From positions 114,934,643 through 114,998,642 of the forward strand of contig NC_062220.1 of assembly GCF_902686445.1 (NCBI RefSeq): 64,000 nt of DNA. The letters run 5' to 3'. Every line of letters begins with the position of its first letter. The stretch's first letter is position 1. The position numbers and the translations under genes are program-made. Positions 45,818 through 63,968 of this stretch are shown here, one piece after another. The notes below the pieces were generated by a model, which did not search any database, was not told the DNA's origin, and saw nothing but the letters and a program-made list of their open reading frames with translations. The stretch is from Sciurus carolinensis. Its lineage: Eukaryota; Chordata; Mammalia; Rodentia; Sciuridae.

Positions 45818-46146
45818 AGGCTAGGTCTTGCAAGTGGCAGTCCTTTCAGGAAAGAGTCCCCAGTCAGCAATTAGCATAAGGATTCAGCTTGCAAGAACCA
45901 TGGCTGGGGGTTCCCCCGACCCTCAGAGAACCTTGGGAGTGCCGGACACTCAAAGTCACTTCCCAGGTCTCAAGGGTCGTTTAACCATAAAGCTCGGGGA
46001 GGAGCCACTTACCAAATGAAGCCAGTGTCGGGATGTGGAGAAAGAGCGCTTGGTAAGATGGAGGCCTGGTCTCCGAAGAGGGTCGGATCGGGTCCCAGGG
46101 CAGCTCAGACCCTTAAAGCAAGGGGAGCAAACACGCTGGGGACCCG

Positions 46147-46166
46147 ATCCGAATCACGGCACCAAA
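46147..46166 (-). other. Provirus primer binding site, tRNA-His type
   Basis: Just inside the 5' LTR the - strand reads TTTGGTGCCGTGATTCGGAT. It pairs with the tRNA-His 3' end plus CCA with one mismatch over 18 positions, from memory of the tRNA sequence. Confidence 0.8.
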
Positions 46167-46553
46167 TGAAAGGGAAGTGAGACGCAGACGAGCAACACAG
46201 AAACCAGGCAAGGAAATCAACACGTAGAGAGTTTATTTGTCAGTCAGGATCTGACAAAGGCCATTCCTCAGAGAAAAGTGAGAGAGGTAAAAAGAACTTA
46301 AATCTAGGGTATTTTATGGGATGGGTTTTGAACTGCTTGCGTAAGGTCGTACGAGCCCTTTGCCTAAGAGCATAGCATACGATGGGCTGGGCCGGAACAA
46401 ATAAACGTTCTAGTATGTTGGTTAATGAGAGGCGGGAAGGGGAGTTTATATTTTAGTTTCTGTTCTCTCTGTAAGTACCCCTCTCTAGGGCGGGAAAGCG
46501 AAACTTATTTCGCAAAATGGCTGCATAGATGTCAAGCCTTGGACCTAGTAACA
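46167..46553 (-). repeat. Provirus 5' LTR
   Basis: Begins TGTTACTAGGTCC on the - strand and ends ...cacttccctttca. The TATA position reads CATAAAA. It carries a 58-bp segment bounded by two ggcgggaa copies (46431 and 46489) that is absent from the 3' LTR. Confidence 0.87.
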
Positions 46554-46890
46554 GGTGCGAGGCTCTACTTCCAGGAGTGAGCTAGGTAGGTTTCCTGGGG
46601 AACTGGCACTGGAATAGGCTTCTTTTCAATTCGGCGTCAAGATCCCATCGGTCTTACCTCTCTCCAGTAGGAGTGCGAAGGCGTTCGTTCATGAAGAAGC
46701 TGCACCGATTATCCCCAGGCAAGAGTCTCAGGGAGAGACCAGTTCCGATCCCGGGGCCGCAAACCCCGCCCGCCCAGCAATCTGGTTTCCATAACAACGG
46801 TTTCTCCTCGAGGGGAGGAATCGGCTACTCTGGTCTTCGGAGAAATCTCGGTTCCCGTTCTGCGCTCGGTGCAGTCCCGCTCGGACTTAC

Positions 46891-47010
46891 CAGGTTACCA
46901 GCTTCGCGATCACTCCTGGATCAGTCAGAAGCACAATCGACCGACCCACCCCAGCTTACTCCGTCTTGCCCAGTCCGTCTCCACGGCAACGCGCCCATTA
47001 GCACAATGGC
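46891..47010 (-). other. DUSP18: Candidate non-coding 5' exon of DUSP18
   Basis: A strong donor on the - strand (ACCTG then GTAAGT, 46885-46890) sits inside the CpG block, and a second donor (GAGAG then GTAAG, 46653-46657) lies further left. Either could feed the acceptor at 35054. Exon start is unknown; the stated right edge is only nominal. Confidence 0.4.
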
Positions 47011-47163
47011 GGCTGCCGAGGGACAATTCTGCTGCGTACGCAGCCTCCCGGTTCGTCCCGCCCCCAGGCCCCGCCCCATCGCGTGTTTTCCAGGCAACGC
47101 ACAGAGCTCTGCAGGTCGCGTCTGCGTTGCGTGTCACTCAGTGTCTGCGCAAGCGTAGCAAGC

Positions 47164-53914
<6,751 letters not shown>

Positions 53915-54001
53915 TTAAGGCAGAATCATCTGCCCCAGGGCCACAACACTAGTCAGACCAGAGGAGAACTAGAAGCTAGCTAGCCTACATCATCATTGAA
54001 C

Positions 54002-54007
54002 AATAAA
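54002..54007 (+). terminator. Polyadenylation signal of uncharacterised gene
   Basis: AATAAA 88 bp after the stop codon, giving a short 3'UTR. Supports exon 3 as the last exon. Confidence 0.65.
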
Positions 54008-55267
54008 CTGAGACCAGCAGACAGCAGAGCACCAAAAAAACCCTCAGTAATTCTAATATTCTTTGTCCTACCCATCCTCTCTATTATGGTGAAAGAGATC
54101 CTGACAGTCCCATCGATGTTGTAGTGGAAAAGGCTGAATCAAGCCAGTCTCCATGATTCAGGCAAAGATTGACTTTTCAGTGTCCCCATTTCTTTTTCTT
54201 CCTTCCTTCCTTGCTCTGGGAATTGAACCCAGGGAATTACAAATGTTAAGTATGCACTCCATTACTGAACTAACACCAGTATCCCACATTTCTAAAGTGA
54301 TATATCCTACCCAGGTGTTCTGGGAAATGGAAATTTATGTGGGAAGGACTCAATAATGCCACTTCCTGGCATTCCAGTGGTAAGAAGGTCAGAGTGGGGC
54401 ATCAGATAGTGTTATTTCTGCAACCTATCACCCATGTGACCTTGTAACCTCCTTGGACCTGTTTCCTTATCTGAAAGAATCAGTTTATAGAAAGGGAAAC
54501 CTACCTCCAAGAGCTGGCATGAGGATGTCAAATGCTTGGTCTAAGGTCCATTGTTTCCAATGGCTACCATCAGGATGGTAGCTTCTAGCCTAATTAGCTT
54601 CTAACTTTGCTGGTCCCCACTCCCTTTCTACTTGTTATCCTGACTACATCCTGATAGTCTCCAGTTTGGGTCTTTACTTGTGAAGACCCTGTTATAGAAT
54701 GCCTATTCAGCTCACCTGGCCTCTCACAAAACTGTCTTTCAAGGCTTATCTCAGTACCATTTCTACAAAGCATTTCCTGACCTCCTGCTGCCCCTTGTCT
54801 GCCCCTCCCCCTAGCCTGCCTAAGTTACATGAATTTCCTTTTCCCTCTGAATTTGGGTTCCTATGGTAGCTTCTTTCTGCCTTGTATGGTAGCCATTTGG
54901 GTGTTTGTGCTAAGCCCTGATTTGAGTGTACTCTCTGAAAGTGGGAACCAAGGACCCTCCAAGATTCAGTTCAGGCCTCATTTCTTCTTTGATGCTTTTC
55001 TGACTGACTCTAGTAGTCAGAAAGGCTGCTCCTTCCTGTGCCCTTGGTGTGTCCACTCTTATCTCTGCACTGTTTGGTTGGCCATTACTTGTTTGCACAG
55101 TCTCCCTGATCAGGTTGTAAATGTTTTGATGGTAACAGTGCTGACACCCACCACAATGCCTAATGAATGGAATAGTTACTCAGTGTTTTGAAAAGATGAC
55201 TGTCTTATTTTTCTCTCTATTACAGCATCTGGACAGCGCATGGAGGAAGGGCTTGGTACATATTTTT

Positions 55268-55370
55268 AAGTTAACTGAGTCTCCTCATTTTACAGATGAG
55301 GAAACTGAGGCCCAGAGAGTAGCCTGAGTTGCCTAAGGTCATATGGCAAGTTAGTGGCAGAGAATTAAAA
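55268..55370. repeat. MIR core
   Basis: cattttacagatgaggaaac, tgaggcccagagag and gcctaaggtcatatggcaag, the standard MIR pattern. Confidence 0.75.
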
Positions 55371-57431
55371 CCAGGTGTCCTGGCTCCTGTGGAGTGGTCA
55401 TTCTGCATCACCACAGTTGCTAGGTAAGGACCTTAGTCCTCTTGGTGGCTCTTGGAAGTCATCCCTGGGAAGTTCTCCACACTCCTCTTCCTTACTCCCT
55501 CCAGCACAGCTGCCTAGTGCCATTTGGCAGTCTTTTCCATAAGCTGGAGGATCTCAGCAAACCCCAACTTATGGGGTAGGGAGATAGATGTTCATGATGT
55601 TTTTATTTCCCCCTTTTATGGTCTTCCTTTAACGCTAGGGCCTGCTACTTTTCAGTGGGAGCCCCAAACATCTTTTTCTAGGTTCATGTTTGTTTTCTTT
55701 TGTAAACATAATTGATTAAAATAAGTTCATTCAAAATATTTAAATGTTATATAAGCAATATGACATTTGTAGAAAAATCAACCAAAACAATAACAAAAAG
55801 TACCTCTTCTCTTAGATAAACTAGGCTTTTGGTATATTTCTTATATTTAGTATATTTGTTCTACTTCAACAAGTCTTTTTCCTTCCTTGGCATTGTACCC
55901 AGGAAGGAGAAGGCCTTGGGGATCTTGGAATCTTCAGGAGTCTGCAGAACAGGCCCAGTTCCTCCTATCCCTAGGAACTTTCTGTGTCCTATAGCTCATC
56001 TGATGCAGCTTAATGTGGCCCAGGTACCATACACCTTTCTCCCCTGGAGAAAATGACTTTGCCTGAGGGTCTTTGAGTCCCCATGTGGTGCCCAAAAGAC
56101 AGAGTGGACCCTTGGGGTTCGTAGAAGGAGCTAGGAAGGAATGTTTACTTTTATCAGCCACTGACTTGCCTCTGATCATGTGGACTTAATCTTCCCATTT
56201 TTCATTGAAAAAAACAGGATATTGTATTTAAATTGGGAAAAAGAAGCAATAAAATTCAAGAGAAGCCACTTAATTATTGGAAGGAAAGAAAGAGCTTAAA
56301 AAGAAGAAAAATTAGGGAAGAATGGAGTGTTGGATGGGAAAATATTATGGAAATAATAGAACCTTAATACTAAAGAGGGGTTTAAAGATTCTTTAGTCTG
56401 GTGGATCTGTACATGCACATGGGCACACACGTGAAACTCAGGTCCAGTGAAATATTACCTGGAAGCCCATTCCAGTAGTCAGAACCATTAACATACTAAC
56501 ATTTACTGAGCACTCATGTGCTCAGTAATGTACAAGGCTTAGCTGTTTTCCCCAACATGATCTCATTGAATTCTCCCTATCTTATGTGTAAGAAAATGAG
56601 GTTCAAAGAGTTAGAATCTTGTCCAAAGTTGGACAAATAGTGACAAAATCAAATCCAAACCCAAACTGAAGCCCATCTCCTAACCACCACACTTAGACTC
56701 CCTGTCCTTATCACTCCAGGTAGAAGCTGAGGGCCTGTGACTCCAGAGTACAGATCAAATCCTTGATCTTCTCTCAACTCACAGATGGTATTATGAGGCC
56801 TCAGTAATGTCAGTTATGTGAGGTCAGCTGTTTAACAGCAGAACTGGACTCAAACCTAGGTGTCCCTTATACCAGGTAGCTGAAGAACTTGCCACCCATT
56901 CTGGGATGCAAGCTATTAAGGAAATTTAGGACAGGTTAGGGTGATGTGGACAAAGGAGATGGTCACCTAAGAAGTGGAAGGAAAGAACAGTCCTATTTAT
57001 TTCCTGGTAGTTGCGAAAAGATGTTCTCAATATCACCATCAAGAAATCTTTGCTAAATATTCTTTGGGCCTGAAGCTCTGTGATAATGGCAGGGGATAGG
57101 TGAATGTTACTTTCTTTTAAAAAGATTAAGTACATTCGAGCATACCATTATTTTCTGCTGAAAATGCATTCCATTCCCTCCTCCTCCACCCTCCCCCAAT
57201 GCATTTCACTACTTTGGAGCACTTGGAAAAGCTTAGTTGATAAAACTTGCTGAGTGCGTGGTGGACCTTGTTCCTTCCCTCTCCAGAATTTCTCCACAAT
57301 CTGGAATACAAGGAAGGGAACTTCTATTTACTGAGCAGCTATGACATGCAAAACATTGTATATTTTACCTCATTAATTCCTTATAGCTCTTTCTAGGCAT
57401 CACACCCATCTTGCAGCTCATAAAACCAAGC

Positions 57432-57655
57432 ACAGCTGAGTGTAGTGGTGCTCACCTGTAATCCCAGCTATTCAGGAGGCTTAGGCAAGAGGATTGCAAG
57501 TTCAAGGCCACTTTTGTCAACTGAGTGAGACCCTGTCTCAAAATAAAATAAAAAAGGTTAGGGATATAGCTTAGTGATAAATTACTTGCCTAACATCTGA
57601 GACCCTGGATTCAATATCCAGCACCACAATAAAATAAAATAAATAAAAAAAAAAA
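57432..57655 (+). repeat. B1-dID SINE
   Basis: B1 body gctgagtgtagtggtgctca, ID half ttagggatatagcttagtga and an ATAAA-type tail. Confidence 0.88.
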
Positions 57656-58139
57656 GCACAGAGAGGTTAAGGAGCTTGCTCTAAACCATTTAATTTGAAC
57701 CAGAGTGTAGGTACATGGAGTATAATCTTTTCATGCCAGCCCACTGCCCCCAGCTGTGCTGAGTTTTATTATGAATACAAAGCTTAATATCAGCCACAGT
57801 TGGTTGAAGGAACTGTTCTGCAAGAAATGCCCGTGTTTGGAGCTTCCTGTTCATGGCCTCTGGTTCCTGATTCTCCTCCCATGGCTATAGCTGTTGAGTA
57901 TGGTGGTAAATAAAATAGCAGGAAGGAAATCTGGGATGAAGACCACTCCCCTTATTGCTGGTCCCAACTTTGAGCTGTCAGGCAGAGGAAGTGGCTTTAG
58001 AACCCCAGCTTGATCTAGAGCAAACTGCCAAGGGAGGTAAGCATTTGGAATTAGAAGGTCAACTTGTCAGGGAGCAGGGGAGGCAGGTGGCTCTGCCCCA
58101 GTTGCTGCTTGAGTGAACAGAGTGTTCTTAATTTCTGCT

Positions 58140-58200
58140 TCATTCATCCATTTATCCACCCATCCACCATCCCACCCACCCACCTATCCATTTATCCATG
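58140..58200. repeat. (ATCC)n-like simple repeat
   Basis: Imperfect CATCCATTTATCCACCCATC run of about 60 bp. Confidence 0.8.
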
Positions 58201-59079
58201 TGGCACTTCAACACAGAGAAAAAAGATGGAGGAATTGGTTTTCTTGTTTGTTGTTATACCTCTGGCTTTTCCCAATCAGGGCAGGCAGGTGGGGTGACCT
58301 CCAGCTTTGGAGTGTCTCTACCCTGATATGCTCTGATCGTGGTTAAGTCCCCTTTCCATTTTGAGAATTGGGGGACTGGAAGACCTGTCTTGTGTAGATC
58401 CTCTCCTATTTTGCATATGGGTAACTGAGGTTGGGAGTGGGAAATGGACTTACCAACGTCAGGTAAGGAGTTGGGGATGGATTCAGGACTGGACCACAAG
58501 ATGCTGGCACACATTTGTGAAATGGGAATGGGAATCCTGACTCTCCTCACTCCCTGGGATTGTAGGGCAAATGTCACAAGGTAAGGTAAGTGATGGGGAA
58601 ATGCTTTGACAAATGAAGTCACAGGCCCAAAATGTCCCAGATGTGTACTGGGACCCTGGCTACTGGACCACGATGAATCCCACAGTGACCACCAGGGGTC
58701 AGCAGATGCTTGCATTTATGTCTCAGGTCCGCTCTGATGGAGTCACCATTCCTGTATTTGAGGTCTGGGAAGGGAAGCCAAGTCATTTAATCCCTGGGAT
58801 TCCTAGGAGGAACAGGAGGCAAGCACATATATGGCCCAGCCCTTTGTTGAGTTAGAAAGTTACTCCAGATAAGTCAGAGCTTGGCCTAGCCGCTGATTTT
58901 GAAAGTCAGCAGTGCTATAAGAGCTGAGGGAATGATGCCAAGGCAGGCCTTGGACTAGGGCTCCCTCCCTCCCCCAGGAAACCTCTGTAGGTTTTAACTC
59001 TCCCACCTGCAACTCAGGGGCAAGGGAACTGGTGAATGGTCCCTGCATTTCCTTCCATTTCTCATAACTTTCCAAGCAT

Positions 59080-59215
59080 GGTACCATGTGGCTGTATTCC
59101 CAGAAACAGACTGAGGTAGAAGACTGTGAGTTCAAGGCTAGCCCTGATACAGAGGAAGACCCCATCACAAAAACAAGACAAAACAAGCAAGCAAAACCAC
59201 ACAAAACCAAAAAAC
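59080..59215 (+). repeat. Diverged B1 fragment
   Basis: gcatggtaccatgtggctgt, gtgagttcaaggctagccct and an A/C-rich tail. Confidence 0.6.
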
Positions 59216-59639
59216 CCAGCATTTCTCAGACTGTGAGATGAGTCACAGGGCTTTATAGACATAATGCTTACAAATATCTGCCAAGTTAAAGGCAACCAAT
59301 CCTGCTCTGAACAAAGTCAGGGTACCTAGGCTAATACAACATAATTCAGGGTTTTACTTTACTAGTGTATTCACCACTTCATAAAATGATTGCAGTGGGA
59401 TTCCTTTAGCTAGTTTGCTCATCTCGGAGCATTTTCAGAGGTTCTGTCACCAAGCCCCTGTCATTCAAATGCACATGCCTCCTTGGTACAGTCTGGTCTC
59501 TCAACTACTGGACTTATGCCTGTGCAGATAGTCTTTTTAAACTTTCCCCATATTTAACCAGCACTTTCAACTTCATTCTGCACATACTTATTGATATACT
59601 TGTATGTACCAGGCACTCTTTTTTTTTTAATTCAAAAGA

Positions 59640-59840
59640 TATTTATTGAACACCTATTTATGATGTGCCAGTCACTAATCCACACCTTGGGGATGTGGCA
59701 GTGAACAAAGTAGACCAAGCCCCTGCCTCTGTGGAATCACATGTTGTGGGGGAAGAAAGACACTAGACAACGTAAGTAGGTAAAGTAGGGACTCTGTTAG
59801 AATACAATAAGTGCTAGAGAGAAATATAGCACCCAACCAT
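59640..59840. repeat. L2-like 3' end
   Basis: atttattgaacacctattta, ggatgtggcagtgaacaaag and ctctgtggaatcacatgttg follow the LINE-2 3' end pattern. Confidence 0.5.
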
Positions 59841-60242
59841 AATGAAGTCACCTTGGAAAACACTGGAAGTCCCTCGAAAAGTTAAACACAGAGTTGCTAC
59901 TTAAAAAAGCAGTTCTTTTAGGCATATACCTAAGAGAAATGAAAACATACATCTATACAAAGATTTATGCATAAATGTTCATAGCAGCATCATTCTATAT
60001 GGCCAAAAAGTAGAAACAGCCTACATACCCATCAATGGATGCATGCAGAAACAAAATGGTCTATCTGTATAATGGAATAGTATTTGGTAATAAAAAAACA
60101 ATGAACTGAGACATGCTACAATATGGGTGAACTTGAAACATTACATCAAGTGAAAGAAGTTAATCCCAAAATATGATGTAGTGTATGACCCCATTTACAT
60201 GAAATGTCCAGAATTAGAAACTCCATAGAGACAGAAAGTAGA

Positions 60243-60465
60243 GCTGGGCATGGTGGTACATGCCTGTAATCCCAGAGATTCGAGAGGCTGAGACTAGAGG
60301 ATCACAAGTTTGAGCCCAGTCTGAGCAATTTAGCAAGATTCTCAGCAATGTACTAAAACTTTGTCTCAAAAAACAAAACAAAATCCAACAACAACAAAAA
60401 TACAAACTGAGAATGTAGCTCAATGGTAGAGTACCCCTGAGTTCAAATCCCTGGTAACCTGCCCG
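60243..60465 (+). repeat. B1-dID SINE in L1
   Basis: gctgggcatggtggtacatg start, ID half gagaatgtagctcaatggta. Confidence 0.88.
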
Positions 60466-60582
60466 CCCCCAGTTGATAATAGATTAGTGATGGCCTAGGG
60501 AGGCTGGGATTTGATAGGTAAAGGATACAGAGATTCCTTTAGGGATGATAAAACTGTTCTAAACTTGATCACGATGATGGTT

Positions 60583-61349
60583 ATGATAGGTAACTGACGT
60601 GAGCAGTGGGAATGTGAGGTTAAAGATACAATTCTATAGATTGGACCTATTGTGCTAACCCTCACAGTTTTTCTTTTGAAGGTCAATTTGCCTGAGGATG
60701 CTTTGGTTTTTACCTCGATTAAGTCAATAGGAAGTGCTACATTCCTTGGCGAACTATCTATTATCTACAGGACCAAGGCAGGTCCAAAATGCTCCTCTCT
60801 GCCAATAAGAACACAACTTACCCTGAAGGGAGGGACTTTTGTGATCTTTACACAGACCAGATTCCAGGATTCAAGGATACAGGAGGATGAAAACAGAGTC
60901 CCCAAACCAAGAATTCTGTAAGAACAAATTCTAATTAGAACTTGGGCAGAGGTGACTCGGAGTTGTTTTGAATCTTAAGCATGTCATTATAATAGAAAAT
61001 CCCCGCTCCATGGGTAAGATCATGTGCAGTGAGTACTTAAAAGTCTGAAACAATCCTGCTGTTAGTCAAAAGTCAAGAGGTAGATATGGGTGAGACTCTG
61101 GAAACTTTCCTGCAATGCCCAATAAAGCAGGAGGGTAGGAAGGGTATGTTATCTATCCTTTTGCTCTCTAAGGGCCCACTCTCTTCCTTGAAACTATTCC
61201 TTTTTCTTCTTTTCCTGTTCCTTTTAATAAACTTGTGTCTGCTATTTTCAATGACTCCTGTGAAATCTTTCCAGTGTGGTCACAAGAACCAGTGACTAAG
61301 GACATCAGTTGGTTACTTTGTTTCTACAGATGGCCTTGCTCAGCAACAG
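60583..61349 (+). mobile_element. LTR-like insertion in L1
   Basis: About 770 bp that splits the L1 phrase gatggtt / gcacaactctgtg. It carries AATAAA-type sites (cccaataaagcagg near 61118; ttaataaacttgtgtctgct near 61224) before a T- and GT-rich end, like an LTR. No retroviral genes. Family not identified. Confidence 0.5.
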
Positions 61350-61427
61350 GTGCACAACTCTGTGACTATATTAAAAACCACTGAGATGTACACTTTTAGT
61401 GGGTGGATTTTATGATATGTGAATTAT

Positions 61428-61596
61428 TTTTTTCCCAGTGACATAGGTTAACTCAGGAAAGCAGAGGCACATTCAAGAGAAAATGTGGTCTATCTTGAGA
61501 GTGAAAAGCATCAGTGAATTTATTTTATATATATATATATGGTATATATATTTTATAATTTATTATATGTATTTATATATTTATTTTATATAATTT

Positions 61597-61652
<56 letters not shown>

Positions 61653-61844
61653 CATTTGGTACCAGGGGTTGAAATCAGGGGTGTTTAACAACTGAGCCAC
61701 ATTCTAGCCCTTTTTTGTATTTTATTTAGAAACAGGGTCTCAGTGAGTTGCTTAAGGCCTTGCTAAGTTGCTAAGGCTGGCTTTGAACTTGTGTTGCTCC
61801 TGCTCAAGTTTCTGGGATTACAGGCATGTGCCACTGCACCTGGC
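61428..61844 (-). mobile_element. SINE insertion carrying extra 3' sequence and TA/TG repeats
   Basis: Flanked by tgtgaattat at 61418-61427 and 61845-61854. Reading the - strand: a B1-dID (61844 to about 61655), then CA and TA repeats, then about 90 bp not SINE-like, then a short A run next to the duplication. Confidence 0.65.
61525..61651. repeat. (TA)n and (TG)n repeats
   Basis: TA-rich tract followed by about 20 uninterrupted TG units. Confidence 0.9.
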
Positions 61845-61865
61845 TGTGAATTATATTTCAATAAA

Positions 61866-63470
61866 AGTTTTACATACATACTTAACAGCAGGTGAGAAGT
61901 GTGAGGCTTAGAGAGGGAGGAATATAATTTTAGAGAAATGATCAGAGAAAGCTTCAAATTAAAAATGACATCTGAACTAAGACTTGAAGAAGGTAAGAGA
62001 GGGGTCCTAAGGATAAACAGGGGCAAGACCTGATGATCCCCACAAATTCCACATTTTCACCCATTCATAATCACATTATTTCATATCCCATCTTCCTTGC
62101 CGACACTGGCTGACTGTGGTTGGGCCTCAGCTTTGTGCCATCCAGTGGAGGCTTCTGATAAATGCCCTACAGAGAAGATGCTGAGGGACCTCTCCATCAG
62201 GGAAGAATGAATATAATGATTAGGATGCCACTGAAGAGACAACCATCTAGGCAGAGACCAAGTGGTCTTATCCACCGTTAGACCAGCACGAAAGGGCAAC
62301 ACTTGCTGGCTTTCCTTTCTAGGTTCATCCAGATCAAAGGAACATTTTAGCCACCTTTGTTTTCAATATCCTTCTTGTCCTCCTCTTATATTCATCTGCT
62401 GGTGTGTTCATGGGCTTTTTCTCTAGTGGTTCTCACTTCTGGTTGCACATTAGAATCAAGGAGGGGCAAGGAGGGGGCCTTTGCTCAATGCCAGGGCATC
62501 CTCTCCAGAGATGATGTTTAATTGAAGTATACGTTTTCAATTACCCAGAAGATTTCTCCTTAAATAACTGATGGAACTTGAGTTGTAATGAGGTCAACTG
62601 GTCAAAATCAGATGAGTTAAAGATAGTCCAATAGGGTTCCTAGATTAATCAATAAATCTAAGCTGTGCCATTTACTCTGGCAAGACATCAGACCATCTAT
62701 TTCAAGTTTCATTTCCCCTTCCTAGGAGCCAAGAATAATGATACACTGTAAAGTTTTATAAATCTGTTCGACATAGTAGCATCAAAATTCACAGCAAATT
62801 CCCAACCAGTCCACTTTCAAAGGTCTTCACAGAAGCAGTCAAAAAATTTTGTGGTAGAGCAAAATATGTCCCCCAAATTCAATTATCTTCCCTGTGGTTG
62901 CCATCATGTATTGGGAAACACCAGTAGGGGAGGAAGGACAGAACTGGCAGCATATCTTGGTGGGAGTGCATGGCAGAGCAAAACTGTTCACCTCATGGCC
63001 AGGAAACAAAAACAAAAAAAAAGGAGCAGGTGGAAGATTTCCCACCTCTTAAAGACTTCCTCCTGTCCAGAAGCATGTCTCTGGGGACCAAACTTAACAC
63101 ATGGATCTTTGGGGGACACATAAGATTCAAATTACAGCAGACCCCTTTCAGGCATTCTGGTGTTTGTTTAATGAAATATGGAGGTAGATGGAGTAGCTGG
63201 AGCTCTTCCCTGGTAACCAAATTCCTCCTACCAATACCTCTGGAATAAATAAAAATTCCACAGAAATCAAAATCCTCTGTAATCACAAAACTGTATCTGT
63301 TGCCCATTAGTGTTCTTTCTTAGAGTACTTACTATATTCTGTCTGTATGAATAATCAGTTTTCTGATCAATTCTCTAAACATAACTATTATTTTGTTAAA
63401 TATAGGGTATTTAAAATTATTATTAAGGGATATCTTCAGCATGTTCAAATATGTACCAGGTACTTTATTT
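61866..63470. other. Non-coding stretch
   Basis: No gene or clear repeat recognised, apart from a possible MER5-like fragment near 62420-62500 (gtggttctcacttctggttg, cacattagaatcaag). Confidence 0.5.
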
Positions 63471-63474
63471 ATTT

Positions 63475-63745
63475 ATTTATTTTTGGTACTGGGGATTGAT
63501 CCCAGGGCCTTGCACATGATAGGCAAGCTTTCTACCACTGAGCTACATTCCAGCGCACCCCCCTTTGTTTTAGTACCACGGGTTGAACCAGGGATGCTTA
63601 ACCACTGAGTCACATCCCCAGCCCTTTTTTATCTTTTATTTAGAGACAGGGTCTTGCTTAGTTACCCAGACTGGCCTAAAACTTGTGAGCCTCCTGCTTC
63701 AGCCTCCCAAGTAGCTGGGATACAGACATGTGCCACCATAACTTG
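63475..63745 (-). repeat. Reverse ID followed by reverse B1-dID
   Basis: An ID copy (63475-63560, ggtactggggattgatccca) abuts a second ID-B1 copy (about 63570-63745) ending gtgccaccataac. Confidence 0.85.
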
Positions 63746-63761
63746 AAAAAATTTTCTTTAT

Positions 63762-63968
63762 GGCCAGGTGCAGTGGTTCATGGCTTTAATCCCAGCAACT
63801 TGGGGAGACTGAAGAGGAGGATTGCAAGTTCAAGACCAGGCTCAGCAACTTAGGAAGGCCCTCAGCAACTTAGCAAAACCCTATCTCAAAATAAAAAATA
63901 AGGACTGGGAATGTAGCTCAGTGGTAATGTGCCCCTGGGTTCAATCCCCAGTACCAAAAGAAAAAAAC
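63762..63968 (+). repeat. B1-dID SINE
   Basis: Full copy at the window end: ggccaggtgcagtggttcat start, ID half actgggaatgtagctcagtg. Confidence 0.9.

Larger units (their letters stand above)
39146..46553 (-). mobile_element. Degenerate endogenous gammaretrovirus-like provirus, tRNA-His primer type
   Basis: A single provirus in reverse orientation, 7.4 kb, with order LTR - primer site - gag - pro - pol - env - purine tract - LTR. The primer binding site and class I features place it near the HERV-H-like (class I) group. Every coding region is broken by stops and frameshifts. The LTRs differ from each other by substitutions and indels, so the insertion is old. No exact target-site duplication was found; only a short AGGT is shared at both outer edges. 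It lies inside the inferred DUSP18 5' intron in the same transcriptional sense. Confidence 0.88.
54020..59630. other. Non-coding stretch right of the uncharacterised gene
   Basis: No coding exon recognised. Contains an inverse ID fragment (about 54212-54285), MIR pieces (55268-55370, 56490-56690), a B1-dID at 57432, an ATCC-type simple repeat and a B1 fragment near 59080. The remainder shows nothing I recognise. Confidence 0.6.
59880..61865 (+). mobile_element. Ancient L1 3' end, interrupted three times
   Basis: Old L1 (L1M-type) 3' sequence in blocks: about 59880-60242, 60470-60582, 61350-61427 and 61845-61865. The blocks read in order through the familiar phrases aatgttcatagcagcatcat, tccagaattagaaactccat, aaaaaccactgagatgtaca and gtgaattatatttcaataaa. 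Interruptions are a SINE, an LTR-like insert and a second, larger SINE-containing insert. Confidence 0.78.

Noticed and set aside
46673..47158. 161-aa plus-strand frame in the CpG block
   Set aside because: No family resemblance or splice logic. It lies in CpG-rich promoter DNA where open frames are expected; kept only as a possible 5'UTR.
58680..58705. CTCF-like text (ccaccaggggtcagcag)
   Set aside because: The GGC part of the core is lost; too weak to list.
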